Part shown: piece by piece, positions 35,201-45,576 of the stretch
Position numbering within the stretch: position 1 is the first letter of the stretch
How the letters are laid out: the number at the start of each line of letters is the position of its first letter
Assembly (NCBI GenBank): GCA_017553505.1
Contig: JAFZLD010000018.1
Coordinates: forward strand, 186,001 to 250,000
Direction of reading: 5' to 3'
DNA from: Lachnospiraceae bacterium
Lineage (GTDB): Bacteria > Bacillota > Clostridia > Lachnospirales > Lachnospiraceae
DNA length: 64,000 nt
The notes under the pieces: model-generated
Seen by the model: only the letters and a program-made list of their open reading frames with translations
Database searches by the model: none
What the model was told of the DNA's origin: nothing
Program-made: the position numbers and the translations under genes

Positions 35201-38200
35201 ATGAGTCAGTTTAAGGTGCAGAGTGAGAACGATCCGATTATCAGACGGATAAATATGCGAAGGGTGTTAGTGTGCATTCTTTTGATAATATTTACCATGG
35301 TGGAGACAGTCGGAATATTTGCATATATAAATAAGACAGTCAATGATATGTGTTGGGAGACACTTGATGAGGCTGCCATTTCTTTGGATTCCGAGCTTAA
35401 GTGGATGGTTGTCGGAGGAGAGTCGGCACTTGATAATTTTGCCGACCAGATTGAAAGAAGAGGAATCAAGAGCCCGGAGGCGATGAAGGAGCTCTTCGAA
35501 GAGGCGGGACTGGGCATTACCAAGGCCGAGGCAAGACTGTATTATCCCGACGGCTCGGCGATGACCGAGAAGGGCTTTATTGAAGATGTTAGCGAGAACG
35601 TATCCTACATGGATATCGTTTCCGATGATAATTATATTTCTACGGCCCACAGAGACATGTTCAATCCGAACGTGACGATTGTGGAGCATTTCATCCCGAT
35701 TAAGAAGGATGGCCAGGTGGTGGCCATGCTCGCTTCGATTGTGGATATCAGTAAATTATCCAATTACCTGTACAGTTCTCATTATGGCGGAAAGTGCGAC
35801 GTTGCGCTGGTGGACAGAAGAAATAACTACGTGATTCTGGATACCAATGCGGCGAGGGACGATTCGTATGCCAACTTTGCAAGCACGGGCGACCGCTCGG
35901 AGTGGAACCGTTCTATTAATGCGGGTAGAGAAGCTCAGGCAAATTTCACAGGCGAGGATGGTCAGAAGCGTTATTTTTACACCAGAACATCTTCCGTAAG
36001 CACTTACGCGATTGTTATTTCGGCTACCGAGAACATTGTTTTTGCACGTACTATGGCCATCAAGAGGCTCTGCGCACTTGCTCTTTCGGCGCAGGTTGCG
36101 GCTATGGCACTGTACCTTCTTTGGGTTATGTTTGATACGAGGAAGCAGCTTCGTATCCACTCATTCATGGCCGAGGAAGCCGCCAACGCCAAGGCGGAAA
36201 AAGAAAAACAGTACCAGATTAAACAAAACTTCGACATTATCAAGATCCTTTCCGAGGATTACGAAGGTCTCTACTACTTTAACCTGCAGACCGGTCGCGA
36301 GCTGGTTCTTTCCGGCCACGAGGTAATCAGAGCCAATATCGGCGTCGAAGACGACCTTCACGCTGACCTGCACGTAGCATACGACAAGATGGTGGAATGC
36401 CTCGTGCACCCCGAGGATAAGCCTTTCATGAAGGGGCTCCTTGATTATGACAGCATTAAAAAGAACCTGACAGGCAAGAGACGATTCACGGTTGTATTCC
36501 GCCGCAACTACAACGGCGAGTACAAGTACGCCCAAATGACCGTCGCTAAGGCCGAGGAAGCCGATGCAGATCCTATCAACATTGCAATAGGCTTTGTTGA
36601 AGTCGACGCCCGCCACAGGGCCGAGATGGAGAAGCAGGACGCCCTCCTTATGGCTCAGGCTGCCAACCGCGCCAAGACCACGTTCCTTAACAACATGTCT
36701 CACGACATAAGAACGCCCATGAACGCAATCCTGGGCTTTACGAACCTTGCCCAGAAGCACATAGACAGCAGAGAGAAGGTTGCCGATTACCTTGAGAAAA
36801 TCGAGCAGTCTTCCGAGTACCTCTTAAGCCTTATCAACGACGTTCTCGACATGAGCCGTATCGAATCCGGCAACATGACCATCAGGGAAAAGAAAGAGAG
36901 CATCTCCGACGTCGTTCACGTAGTAAGAGACATAGTTCTTGCCGATATCGAACGTAAGAACCTTCGCTTCTACCTTGAAGCGGTTGACGTGTATGACGAG
37001 GACGTATTCCTTGACAAGCTTCGCTTAAGACAGGCGCTTGTTAACGTGCTTTCCAATGCCATCAAGTACACGGCGGAAGGCGGCAAGATTCTTTTCAGGG
37101 TAGAAGAGACCAGACGTACCGAAGAGACAGGTACTTTTGTCTTTACTATAAGCGATAACGGAATGGGCATGAGTAAAGAGCTTCAGAAGGTTGTATTCGA
37201 GCCCTTCACACGAGGCAAGTCAACTACCGTTTCCGGTATTCAGGGCACCGGCCTCGGCATGACCATTACCAAGAACATAGTTGACCTTATGGGCGGCGAC
37301 ATCAAGATAGACAGTAAGCGCGGCGAGGGTACCACAGTTACCTTCACCTTTGAATTCAAGCTTTCCAAGTCGGAGAAAGAATTTAGCAGAATGCTTTCGA
37401 TGTACAAGGGTCTCAGAGCGCTCATTGTTGACGGCGACGAAGAAACCTGCAAGAATATTTCGAGCATGATTGCCAAGATTGGTATAGAGTCAGACTGCAG
37501 CACTACAGGCGAACAGGCTGTTAAGCTTGTGGAGACCGCGGAAGCTTCAGGCAAGGGCTACAGCATGTTCTTTGTAGGCTGGCACCTTGCGGACGGCGAC
37601 GGCCTCGACACTGCAAAGATTATCAGAGAGAAGGCAGGTTACATTTCGCCTATCTTTATCATGACCGCATACGACTGGTCAGAGATAGAGGCCAAGGCCA
37701 ATAAGATCGGTATCAACGGCATCCTTGCGAAGCCCGTATTCGTATCCGACTTAAAAGATCTGCTCACGGTGGGCACCTCCGCGGTGAACAATATCGAGCG
37801 CAAGCAGCAGGAGTTAAAAGCAGACTTCTCCGGTCACCACGTACTCCTCGTGGAAGACAACGAGCTTAACTGCGAGATTGCAAGCGGCATTCTTAAAGAA
37901 CTCGGATTCACGGTTACGGAAGCTTACGACGGCTCCAAGGCTGTTGAAATCATGCAGAACAGCCGTCCCGGCGAGTTCGACGTAGTTCTTATGGACATTC
38001 AGATGCCCATCATGGACGGTTATGCCGCCACCCGCGAGATTCGTAAGATCAGGGACAAAGAAATCGCAGCTATCCCGATAGTTGCCATGACAGCCAATGC
38101 TTTCGACGAAGACAAGCAGGCTGCTTTTGACGCGGGCATGAACGGACATATTTCCAAGCCCGTCAATATTAAGAAACTTATAAAACTCTTACAGGAATTG

Positions 38201-38215
38201 TTATATGAAAAATAA
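35201..38215 (+). CDS. Hybrid sensor histidine kinase with two receiver domains
   Basis: A 1004-residue membrane kinase. TM1 about 22-44, extracellular sensor about 45-278 (Cache-like), TM2 about 288-308, then a cytoplasmic PAS-like segment to about 480. Kinase core: H-box [15 protein letters not shown] near 500, N-box [11 protein letters not shown]-boxes DNGMGMS and GTGLGMT. First receiver (about 735-860) retains VDGDEE, but the phospho-acceptor Asp is replaced by Gly in [12 protein letters not shown], so it should not be phosphorylated. The second receiver (about 870-1000) is intact ([16 protein letters not shown]). Its stop overlaps the MFS gene. Signal unknown. Confidence 0.92.
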   Translation: MSQFKVQSENDPIIRRINMRRVLVCILLIIFTMVETVGIFAYINKTVNDMCWETLDEAAISLDSELKWMVVGGESALDNFADQIERRGIKSPEAMKELFEEAGLGITKAEARLYYPDGSAMTEKGFIEDVSENVSYMDIVSDDNYISTAHRDMFNPNVTIVEHFIPIKKDGQVVAMLASIVDISKLSNYLYSSHYGGKCDVALVDRRNNYVILDTNAARDDSYANFASTGDRSEWNRSINAGREAQANFTGEDGQKRYFYTRTSSVSTYAIVISATENIVFARTMAIKRLCALALSAQVAAMALYLLWVMFDTRKQLRIHSFMAEEAANAKAEKEKQYQIKQNFDIIKILSEDYEGLYYFNLQTGRELVLSGHEVIRANIGVEDDLHADLHVAYDKMVECLVHPEDKPFMKGLLDYDSIKKNLTGKRRFTVVFRRNYNGEYKYAQMTVAKAEEADADPINIAIGFVEVDARHRAEMEKQDALLMAQAANRAKTTFLNNMSHDIRTPMNAILGFTNLAQKHIDSREKVADYLEKIEQSSEYLLSLINDVLDMSRIESGNMTIREKKESISDVVHVVRDIVLADIERKNLRFYLEAVDVYDEDVFLDKLRLRQALVNVLSNAIKYTAEGGKILFRVEETRRTEETGTFVFTISDNGMGMSKELQKVVFEPFTRGKSTTVSGIQGTGLGMTITKNIVDLMGGDIKIDSKRGEGTTVTFTFEFKLSKSEKEFSRMLSMYKGLRALIVDGDEETCKNISSMIAKIGIESDCSTTGEQAVKLVETAEASGKGYSMFFVGWHLADGDGLDTAKIIREKAGYISPIFIMTAYDWSEIEAKANKIGINGILAKPVFVSDLKDLLTVGTSAVNNIERKQQELKADFSGHHVLLVEDNELNCEIASGILKELGFTVTEAYDGSKAVEIMQNSRPGEFDVVLMDIQMPIMDGYAATREIRKIRDKEIAAIPIVAMTANAFDEDKQAAFDAGMNGHISKPVNIKKLIKLLQELLYEK

Positions 38216-39413
38216 GAATTGGACATTAAGATATTCATTAATCAACGTATTTTACTTTGTGGCATTCGCAACGATTCACGGCTTCGCGGCCGTGTTTCTT
38301 TTAAACAGAGGCTTTTCCAATACCGAAGTCGGAATAGCCTTAGCCCTTGCGAATATTCTTTCAGTAATAGGGCAGCCGATTGTCGCAGGAATCGTTGATC
38401 GCTCGAGACTGGTGACCAACAGAAGAGTACTGATGGCAGCGGCTGCCATTATGCTGTTTGGCTCACTGGCGCTGAGTTTTTTAACCGGCCCCAAGGCTCT
38501 CATTTTTGTTTTATTCGTGCTGATTTATACGGTTCAGTTTATAGCAATGTCATTTCTCATTGCCATCAGCTTTGAATACCGTTCTGCAGGATGCAAGCAT
38601 CATTTCGGATTGGCAAGAGGACTGGGCTCGGCGAGCTTTGCTGTTACCGCGGCCATAATGGGTCCCATAATCGAAGAAAAAGGACCCGGGGTCAATATGT
38701 GTCTGACCGTGGTGGTGATGGTGCTGATGTTTGCGGTGGTGTTCTTTTTCCGACTTCCGGATGATGCCGGAGTGCCTGCTTCTAAGAAAGCCGAGGCTGA
38801 GGACGATGCACCCACCAATAATTTCATAGAGTTTGTCAAGAAATACCCTATGTTCATGCTTTTCATGCTGGGCGTATCGTGCGTTTTCTTTTCCCACAAC
38901 ATGCTTAACGATTATCTGATTCAGATTATCAGGCATCTGGGCGGAGGAGAGACGGAGCTTGGATATGCACAATTCCTGCAGGCGATACTCGAACTTCCCG
39001 TGATGGCGCTTATGGTGTTTGTACTTAGGAAGATTAACGCTAAGGCTGTTTTGATGTTCTCGATGACGGCTTTTTTAGTAAAGGTAGTTATCATGTACCT
39101 TGCGACGGGGCTTCCCGGAATGTATGCGAGCCAGTCGATTCAGTTTTTTGCGTATTCCGTGTTCATTCCCACATCGGCGCATTATGCGGATAAGCTTATG
39201 AAGGGTGGCGACAAGGTTAAAGGACAGGCTTATATCAACAGCGCTATTACACTCGGCGGCGTGTTCAGCAATATAGTATGCGGACCTGTGCTTGATAGGC
39301 ACGGAGTTCCGGCAATGCTCATGGTGGGCATCGCGACGTGTCTTGTCGGTACGGCAATCTCGGTGGTTGCACTTGCCGGTAAGAAGAGAGGAGTAAAGAA
39401 TGAGACATTTTAA
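38205..39413 (+). CDS. MFS transporter
   Basis: A 402-residue, about 12-TM transporter of the MFS_1-like/nucleoside-symporter-like group: [27 protein letters not shown] at TM1-2, [19 protein letters not shown], and a central charged loop [13 protein letters not shown]. Starts inside the end of the sensor kinase gene and overlaps the lipoprotein gene by 14 bases, so kinase, transporter, lipoprotein and the exported protein form one operon. Substrate unknown; the sensor may respond to it. Confidence 0.88.
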   Translation: MKNKNWTLRYSLINVFYFVAFATIHGFAAVFLLNRGFSNTEVGIALALANILSVIGQPIVAGIVDRSRLVTNRRVLMAAAAIMLFGSLALSFLTGPKALIFVLFVLIYTVQFIAMSFLIAISFEYRSAGCKHHFGLARGLGSASFAVTAAIMGPIIEEKGPGVNMCLTVVVMVLMFAVVFFFRLPDDAGVPASKKAEAEDDAPTNNFIEFVKKYPMFMLFMLGVSCVFFSHNMLNDYLIQIIRHLGGGETELGYAQFLQAILELPVMALMVFVLRKINAKAVLMFSMTAFLVKVVIMYLATGLPGMYASQSIQFFAYSVFIPTSAHYADKLMKGGDKVKGQAYINSAITLGGVFSNIVCGPVLDRHGVPAMLMVGIATCLVGTAISVVALAGKKRGVKNETF

Positions 39414-41619
39414 CAAAAGAATCAGTGCCGCAGTTACGAGCATTGTTCTTATAGCATGTATGGTTGCGGGATGTGCCAAGCCCGTAACGATTTCGGAGGG
39501 AAGCTCAGCTTCGGGTTCCACAGAAGTAAGCGCTTCTCAGAGCACAACAGCCAAGGAAACTATGGGAACTTCCCTTGCTGCCGTAGCAAGACCCAAGCTG
39601 GTATCGGGTGAGCTTGAAACCGGTAACACTGCAGGTCTTGTGGCCAACGTAGAGGATTACGCCGTTGCGGATGATTTCTCCAACGTAATGACATACAACG
39701 TGCTTGAGTACGCAAGCGATGAGATGAAGACCAAGCTTAAGAACAATCTCTTCGTCGTAGCGGGCGACGCAGGTATGGAGTTCTTCCATATCTACGAATT
39801 CAACAGATATGTGCAGCTTCCCAGCTTTATCACCGTTGATTCACTCATGCACACATATCACTTATACTTCATGAAGCTTCTTAAGAACACGGAAAAAGAA
39901 TACCTCTTTGACCGCGTGAAGACCATGACGGACAAGCTTTATGAGAGAACTTTAAAGGATTACGAGACTTACAAGGGTACAGAGTGGGAGAGCGCTGCCC
40001 TTAAGAATATTGAGTTTGCCGCGGTTGCCAAGGCTCTTACAGGCAACACACCCGATGTGCCTGCCGCAGCTTCAGAGGCAGTTAATTACGAGCTTGAGCA
40101 CATTAAGAGCGCTTCCGCCATCGATCAGTCCATGATTATCAATAAGATGGAAGATTACAGCCAGTACAAGGTAAGAGGCTACTACGAAGGCGACGAGACT
40201 CTTGAGAAATATTTCAAGACCATGATGTGGTACGGACGCATGACCTTCCCTACCGACAGTGAAGAGCTTCAGAGAAGTGCCCTTCTTTTGACACTCGCTA
40301 TTACTGATACAGGTCTTGAAGAGTGGAGAACCGTATACGGTGTAACCGCTTTCTTTGCCGGAAACAGCGACGATAACGGTGTTGCAGAGTACATTCCCTG
40401 CATACTTGAGGCATATGGCGACAAAGTGTCCGCTGATGTGTTAAAGAGCGACAAGATGGCTTTCTCCAAGTTCATGGAAGAAGTTAATAAGCTTCCCGCC
40501 CCTTCGATTAATTCCGTTCCCGTTGAGAAGACTGATGATAACGTGGTTAAGGGCTTCAGGGTTATGGGCCAGAGATTTACGATAGATGCTTTTGTAATGC
40601 AGAATCTTGTATACAGAGCAGTTGAAGCTTTGGACGACGGCACCGCAAGAATGCTTCCCAACGTGCTTGACGTTCCCGCAGCATTCGGTTCCGATACGGC
40701 ACTTAACATTGCCAAGGCCGAGGGCGCTTCCAAGTTCCCCGACTACAGCACCAACATGGACATTTTGAGAAAGTCCGTAAGCAATATCCCCGAGGCTAAA
40801 TGGAGCGAGAACATTTACTCAGGCTGGTTCAATTCTTTGTTACCCTTGCTTGAGGTCAAAAAAGACGGATACCCTGCTTTCATGAAGTCGGAAGAGTGGG
40901 TTAAGAAAGACCTTGAATGCTTCGCCGGAAGCTTCACAGAGCTTAAACACGATACAGTATTGTACTCTAAGTCCGTTATGGCTGAGATGGGCGGCGGCTG
41001 GGAAGAAGAAGTAGACTTCCGTGGCTATGTCGAGCCGGAACCCGTGGTATACGGACGTGTATATGCTCTTACCAATGCTATGCGCGACGGACTTAAGAAT
41101 CTCGGAATTATCAAGGACGAGGATGTTGAACTTCTTGATTCGCTTGCAACCGTATGCAACAATTTAAGATCGATTTCGGAGAAAGAATTAAAGGGCGAAG
41201 CCTTAAGCGACGAGGACTTTGAATTCATCGAAACTTACGGCGGAACCATCGAGCACTTATGGTACAAGTCCTATGATGACGGCACCGGTGCTACTATTGA
41301 TTCCTCCGACCATCCCGCATCACTGGTAGTAGATATTGCTACAGATCCCAACGGTGAGGTACTTGAGCTTGCCAACGGTGCGCCTTCGGTTATATACGTT
41401 GTTGTTCCCGTTGACGGAACCCTCAGAATTGCAAGAGGCGTGGTATACAACTTCTATCAGTTTACCGTTCCGATTGCCAACCGTATGACCGACACCGACT
41501 GGGGCGTTATGATAGGTACCGTTCCCGTTGAAGGTACAGACGGCTATCCCGAATATCACAAGGCAGATAATATTCCCGACAAGCCCACATGGGCCACAAG
41601 CTACAGAGCGGAGAGATAA
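39400..41619 (+). CDS. DUF3160 lipoprotein
   Basis: A 739-residue secreted lipoprotein. Signal peptide with lipobox VAGC (Cys 25), then a low-complexity Ser/Thr stretch (SSASGSTEVSASQSTT) and a long DUF3160 domain: LPSFITVDSLMHTYHLYFMKLLKNTEKEYLFD near 145 and many helices to about 600, ending with a beta-rich GVVYNFYQFTVP region. Function of DUF3160 is unestablished. Stop overlaps the next start (TAATG). Confidence 0.9.
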   Translation: MRHFNKRISAAVTSIVLIACMVAGCAKPVTISEGSSASGSTEVSASQSTTAKETMGTSLAAVARPKLVSGELETGNTAGLVANVEDYAVADDFSNVMTYNVLEYASDEMKTKLKNNLFVVAGDAGMEFFHIYEFNRYVQLPSFITVDSLMHTYHLYFMKLLKNTEKEYLFDRVKTMTDKLYERTLKDYETYKGTEWESAALKNIEFAAVAKALTGNTPDVPAAASEAVNYELEHIKSASAIDQSMIINKMEDYSQYKVRGYYEGDETLEKYFKTMMWYGRMTFPTDSEELQRSALLLTLAITDTGLEEWRTVYGVTAFFAGNSDDNGVAEYIPCILEAYGDKVSADVLKSDKMAFSKFMEEVNKLPAPSINSVPVEKTDDNVVKGFRVMGQRFTIDAFVMQNLVYRAVEALDDGTARMLPNVLDVPAAFGSDTALNIAKAEGASKFPDYSTNMDILRKSVSNIPEAKWSENIYSGWFNSLLPLLEVKKDGYPAFMKSEEWVKKDLECFAGSFTELKHDTVLYSKSVMAEMGGGWEEEVDFRGYVEPEPVVYGRVYALTNAMRDGLKNLGIIKDEDVELLDSLATVCNNLRSISEKELKGEALSDEDFEFIETYGGTIEHLWYKSYDDGTGATIDSSDHPASLVVDIATDPNGEVLELANGAPSVIYVVVPVDGTLRIARGVVYNFYQFTVPIANRMTDTDWGVMIGTVPVEGTDGYPEYHKADNIPDKPTWATSYRAER

Positions 41620-42158
41620 TGAATCGAAGCAAAAGAAATCGGCTTATATGTATCATCTTAGCGGCTGCGCTTGCGTGCGGAGGCTTAATATACCTCTTGT
41701 GGGCAGGCGGTGCGTTCCTTCCCGGTTGGGCTGAGTTTACCGACAGGGAGTTCGAAGCCTGCGAGATGAAGATTACGCTTAAAGGCCGCAGCGTGCAGGT
41801 AACCGCAGACGAAGCTGTTGTCTGGGAGAGTGCCCGCGAGATAAAGGTGCAGGATTGTTTTACCGCCGATGTCGACAGAGACGGGCGCGAAGAATTGATA
41901 ATCCTTTGCTGGAAGCGTGGACGATACGGAAGAAGTAAGCCTTTCTTTGTCGAGAAGGACCCGAAGGTATGGAGCCAGCATGTGTATATATACACCTTGG
42001 ATAAGGGCTCTGTGAAGCCCATGTGGATGGCTTCTGATACCGGTGTGGATATTTCCCGCATGGAAGCCGATGAGAAGGGGCGTATCACGACCTACGGGCC
42101 TCACGGCGAGGTTTCGGTGTGGCAGTGGATATCCTGGGGACTTGTAAAGATTAAATAA
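41619..42158 (+). CDS. Exported hypothetical protein with FG-GAP-like segment
   Basis: A 179-residue protein with an N-terminal signal anchor (CIILAAALACGGLIYLLWAGG, split here for description: residues 10-30 hydrophobic). After this comes a beta-rich domain with FTADVDRDGREELIILCWKRGRYG, resembling one FG-GAP/VCBS Ca-binding blade. Last gene of the kinase-transporter-lipoprotein operon, so probably works at the cell surface with the DUF3160 protein. ATG 41619 overlaps the lipoprotein stop. Confidence 0.7.
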   Translation: MNRSKRNRLICIILAAALACGGLIYLLWAGGAFLPGWAEFTDREFEACEMKITLKGRSVQVTADEAVVWESAREIKVQDCFTADVDRDGREELIILCWKRGRYGRSKPFFVEKDPKVWSQHVYIYTLDKGSVKPMWMASDTGVDISRMEADEKGRITTYGPHGEVSVWQWISWGLVKIK

Positions 42159-42244
42159 ATAGTTTTCCATTTTATGGGTTTTCATTTTTATATTTATGTG
42201 TAATATTGTGGATAAGATGTTTTGGGGCTTTGAAGCATTAAATG

Positions 42245-42286
42245 ATTCTTTGAGTTACCAAGAAGGAACAATTGGTATCGAAGAAT
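42245..42286. repeat. Imperfect inverted repeat upstream of the small secreted-peptide gene
   Basis: ATTCTTTGAGTTACCAA pairs with TTGGTATCGAAGAAT across a 10-base loop, with two unpaired bases. No T run follows, so it is more likely an operator or RNA structure than a terminator. It lies 33 bases before the peptide start codon. Confidence 0.45.
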
Positions 42287-42318
42287 AGGATAATGGTATT
42301 GCACAGGAGGTTGTTTGG

Positions 42319-42480
42319 GTGAAAATGGAAAGAACTATTAGGGGAACTATGTCTAGATTTGCCGTTTTGATGATGGCGCTGATTGTTGTATTACTATCGC
42401 CAATGAAAAAAGACGGAAGTGGCGATGAAAACGATGGGACATTCATTAATTCGATGCATGAAATTCAATTAAACGAATAA
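42319..42480 (+). CDS. Small secreted peptide, candidate signalling pheromone
   Basis: A 53-residue ORF with an ideal ribosome binding site (CAGGAGG, 8 bases before GTG). It has a basic N-terminus (KMERTIRGTMSR), a hydrophobic core FAVLMMALIVVLLSPM, then a polar tail ending TFINSMHEIQLNE. This is the plan of a short secreted pheromone precursor. It is convergent with the two-HTH regulator and shares a terminator with it, as peptide genes of Rgg/PlcR-like systems often neighbour their receptor. Role is inference. Confidence 0.55.
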   Translation: MKMERTIRGTMSRFAVLMMALIVVLLSPMKKDGSGDENDGTFINSMHEIQLNE

Positions 42481-42488
42481 TTGTTTGA

Positions 42489-42517
42489 GGCGAGGCATGT
42501 GTGCCTCGCCTTTTTAT
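42489..42517. terminator. Bidirectional terminator between peptide gene and regulator
   Basis: Perfect 9-bp stem GGCGAGGCA/TGCCTCGCC, loop TGTG, followed by TTTTTAT on the plus strand; it overlaps the regulator's stop region, so it may serve both convergent genes. Confidence 0.85.
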
Positions 42518-44403
42518 AACTCTGTATTAAAATCCTTTTTGATTTCGGAGGCAAGGTATTTGCCTCTTTCATCATTCCCTGTAAGATTGAAGAAACCAAT
42601 AGAAATATAGGCATACTTTATCATATTCTTGTAATCTTTTATTTCTCCGTAGGCTTGTGATAGATAGAACAAATAGTCACCGACTTCAGCAAGGTTTTTT
42701 CTGACGAATTCTTCTTCCAATTCTGAATAGTCATTTATGATACCTTTGTAATCTGCCACATTATATAAGTATCTAAAATGGATTTTTATTGAAGTTAATA
42801 AAGCATTATTCAAAAAAGAAGGTGTAATAAAGGGTTCTTTTGAGTAGGCACACAGTGCGTCGTTTATTCTTCTTGCAGTATTGAAATCCTGTCTTTTAAT
42901 ACAATTTATAGTAATGCTGTTAAGTATGGTTATTTCAACCCATGAAAATCGGTAATTAGACATTTTTTCAAATGAGAAGTTTGGCATGGATATTTTCAGA
43001 GCATCAAAAAGAGCCTTACATTGACTTTCTGATGAAATATTTTTTATGTTGTCGAATAATATGCCAAGTTGTTTTACGGAGGGGACATTTGAACTTATAG
43101 CTGTTTTAATTAATGAGTCCATATCCTGTGAAGATTTCTTGCCGCGAATGTGCTCTGCTATCAGAAAACTTTTTATATCACTGTACAATGACTCATGGGA
43201 ATTTCCAAAAAAAACAAAATCTCTTTCAGAATATCCTAATCGGTTAAGTAAGGAGCCTGCAAGATAAATTCCGGGCTCTTGCATAAGATTTTCTATTTTT
43301 GATAATTTGGAAATACTGCAGATGCCGTCACTCAGGCGACTTAGAGTAATCCTTTGGTCCTCGCGGATGTTTTTAATTAATGAACCTATTGTTAATGCAT
43401 CGGTGGAATATATGACTTTGTCAATAGGAGTAGTGTCATCTTCCGCAGGAAAAGCAAGCTTTGGAAAAGTATATCGTCTAGGAATATCAATACCTGTAAA
43501 AGTGTCCGAAAGACCGCGTTCTCGTAACATGATAAGCAAATCTGATATATAGCCACATTCCATAAATGAAGCATAAGACAAAAGATAAAATAGTTTTTTG
43601 TCATGACAATCTATACCCGTAAAAGAATCGTTAATAATCTTTAATAGTTTAGTTTCTATTTTTAGTGTGGCAAAACTATATTCATTTACAAGTGATAATG
43701 CATAATCGGAATATTCTTTAGCTTCTGAGTAATTCTTTTGTATAAAGAATAATTTGGACTGAGTGTATGTTTCAAGAAGTTTAAGATAGGCAATGTATTT
43801 ATCGAGATGATTATACCGATCCGTTGATGCACGCATGTAATCAATAAGTTTCTGTGCTTCTTTGATGGCGCCGATATTGATATAAATATTGGCGGTTAAA
43901 AAAACTATTTCATAATCAACTGAAGTTGGGTGGAAATCAAAGAAATCCCATGATGAGAAAGAAGGATGGAGGACGTGTATGGCATCCATCAAGGTTTTAA
44001 GTAAGTAATCGTAATCGCAATTATAAGTAAGGTATAGGGTTAGACAATATAGATAAATGGCTTCCTGATAATGAAATCGACTGTTTCCAAAATTTAGCGC
44101 TTTAAGTTGCTTAATTTCGCTATACGCAGAAGCAAGACATTTGTTATTGAGGTATAACCGCACATTTTTAAGCATAGTGAATGCGTCGAAGTCTTTGCGG
44201 CTGTTGAATATGGGATATACTTCAAACTCAGCTCCCATCTTTTGCATGAGCATTCTGAACATGGCGGAACTGATTCCTAGCTTTCCGGTTTCAATGTAAC
44301 TCAGAGTTTTGGGAGAGCAGATTCCGTCAGCCAATTGTTCCTGAGTCAAATTGGCCTTCATACGAGCAGCTTTAATTATGGCTCCGGCATATCGAATGCT
44401 CAT
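42514..44403 (-). CDS. Transcriptional regulator with two HTH domains and TPR-like repeats
   Basis: A 629-residue protein. Residues 1-60 are an XRE-type HTH (AARMKANLTQEQLADGICSP, KTLSYIETGKLGIS). A second HTH appears at about 340-400 (NIREDQRITLSRLSDGICSI, SKLSKIENLMQEPG). Each HTH is followed by 200 or more residues of helical, Tyr/Leu-rich TPR-like sequence, so the protein looks like two Rgg/RRNPP-type regulators joined head to tail. Such TPR domains bind small peptides. GGAGGG precedes the ATG. Divergent from the RiPP operon, which it probably controls. Confidence 0.8.
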   Translation of the reverse strand: MSIRYAGAIIKAARMKANLTQEQLADGICSPKTLSYIETGKLGISSAMFRMLMQKMGAEFEVYPIFNSRKDFDAFTMLKNVRLYLNNKCLASAYSEIKQLKALNFGNSRFHYQEAIYLYCLTLYLTYNCDYDYLLKTLMDAIHVLHPSFSSWDFFDFHPTSVDYEIVFLTANIYINIGAIKEAQKLIDYMRASTDRYNHLDKYIAYLKLLETYTQSKLFFIQKNYSEAKEYSDYALSLVNEYSFATLKIETKLLKIINDSFTGIDCHDKKLFYLLSYASFMECGYISDLLIMLRERGLSDTFTGIDIPRRYTFPKLAFPAEDDTTPIDKVIYSTDALTIGSLIKNIREDQRITLSRLSDGICSISKLSKIENLMQEPGIYLAGSLLNRLGYSERDFVFFGNSHESLYSDIKSFLIAEHIRGKKSSQDMDSLIKTAISSNVPSVKQLGILFDNIKNISSESQCKALFDALKISMPNFSFEKMSNYRFSWVEITILNSITINCIKRQDFNTARRINDALCAYSKEPFITPSFLNNALLTSIKIHFRYLYNVADYKGIINDYSELEEEFVRKNLAEVGDYLFYLSQAYGEIKDYKNMIKYAYISIGFFNLTGNDERGKYLASEIKKDFNTEL

Positions 44404-44500
44404 ACAATCCCTCCAAAAGATCTTTTTAGTTATAATAGCATGATTTTTGTGGAAAAAAAAGGATGTTTTGCATCAAAAGAGCAGGATTCTCAAATAATTT

Positions 44501-44523
44501 GGAAATAATAGTTTCCATATAAT
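44501..44523 (+). promoter_or_regulatory. Palindrome and -10 box in front of the RiPP operon
   Basis: GGAAATAATAGTTTCC (44501-44516) is an imperfect inverted repeat immediately followed by TATAAT (44518-44523). No -35 is visible at normal spacing, which fits an activator-dependent promoter with the palindrome as binding site. It lies in the 157-bp divergent region next to the regulator gene. Confidence 0.5.
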
Positions 44524-44560
44524 GGATTCACAATGGGTTTTTGGCATGCTAAGGTTTTAA

Positions 44561-45556
44561 ATGTTAGACGAAACTGATAAGGTAAGGGAATACACTGCTA
44601 TGATTGTGCGAGCATTTACAGATTTTTGGCTTGATTGTTACAGTACAATGCTCTTTTCACTCCTCGTTTCTACCATAGAGATTGATAAGGCTTGCTTGTA
44701 CTTAAATAATTACACATATAGATTGGCAGATATAGCAGATTCTGCAGTGAATGGTGTTAGATATGGAGTGCAGTCGTACATGGACGCATCTGGAATTGAG
44801 CGAAATCTTTTGCATGAAGGCGAAACCATTTATTTAAATACTGTAGATGACCCAGTAGCCGAAATCAAAAAAAGAATCGATAGCGGAAAGATTGTAATGG
44901 CCGGAGTAGATTTGTTCTATTGGGTGAATGAGACTTTTCACTATGGTAAGAACCATGTTCTTCATTATTCGCTGGTCTTTTCGTATGACGAAACTGCTAA
45001 GGAATTGATTGTTTTGGAAACAGGGGAGTCAGGAAATAGGGAGTATAGAGTTACATATGAACAAGCCGCGGTAGCGATGAAAGCATACGATGATTATTCT
45101 AAAGCATACAGGGTGTCTGCCGAATCGCAGAGTTTTAGAGCCGACAAGGAAGTCATTATGACCAATGCAAAAAAAATAATTGAGTCCATAGACCTGGTAT
45201 TGGAACAAGATGAGAAAATATTGAACACAGAAGAACTTAACGTAGGTGGAATTCTGTACGTAAATGATATGGTTCAGACACATATGTTCAATATGTACAA
45301 TCGGGCTAAAGTAAATGGCTTGCTTTTTAAATATTTGCATTTAGACGAGGTACATGATGAATACGATTTTTGCGGTAGATTTAAGCAATTAGAAGAACAA
45401 TTTGACTTGTTAAAGAATCAATGTATTTTTAATGGGTGCAAGGGCAGGGTCGAGGGCTGGCTACCTATAGTTAAGGCTAAATTGATAGAAAACCTAAAGA
45501 TTGAAAGAGGCATATGGCAAAATTATTTGCTTTTAGAAAAGGCAAGCCGTAATTAA
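44561..45556 (+). CDS. BtrH-like papain-fold protein (putative acyltransferase/peptidase)
   Basis: A 331-residue protein. The arrangement Cys 26 in LDCYSTMLFSLL, then IDSGKIVMAGVDLFYWVNE and KNHVLHYSLVFSYDE (His 132/135), resembles the BtrH N-terminal family, whose founding member moves an acyl group from a carrier protein to an amine. A long helical C-terminal part (about 190-331) follows. First gene of the RiPP operon. Given the carrier protein at 55366, a transferase role is attractive, but the similarity is only at pattern level. Confidence 0.5.
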   Translation: MLDETDKVREYTAMIVRAFTDFWLDCYSTMLFSLLVSTIEIDKACLYLNNYTYRLADIADSAVNGVRYGVQSYMDASGIERNLLHEGETIYLNTVDDPVAEIKKRIDSGKIVMAGVDLFYWVNETFHYGKNHVLHYSLVFSYDETAKELIVLETGESGNREYRVTYEQAAVAMKAYDDYSKAYRVSAESQSFRADKEVIMTNAKKIIESIDLVLEQDEKILNTEELNVGGILYVNDMVQTHMFNMYNRAKVNGLLFKYLHLDEVHDEYDFCGRFKQLEEQFDLLKNQCIFNGCKGRVEGWLPIVKAKLIENLKIERGIWQNYLLLEKASRN

Positions 45557-45576
45557 TAACAGATAGGAGAGTAAAA

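Noticed and set aside
42159-42244. Terminator for the kinase-lipoprotein operon
   Set aside because: AT-rich sequence after 42158 shows no stable stem followed by a T run.
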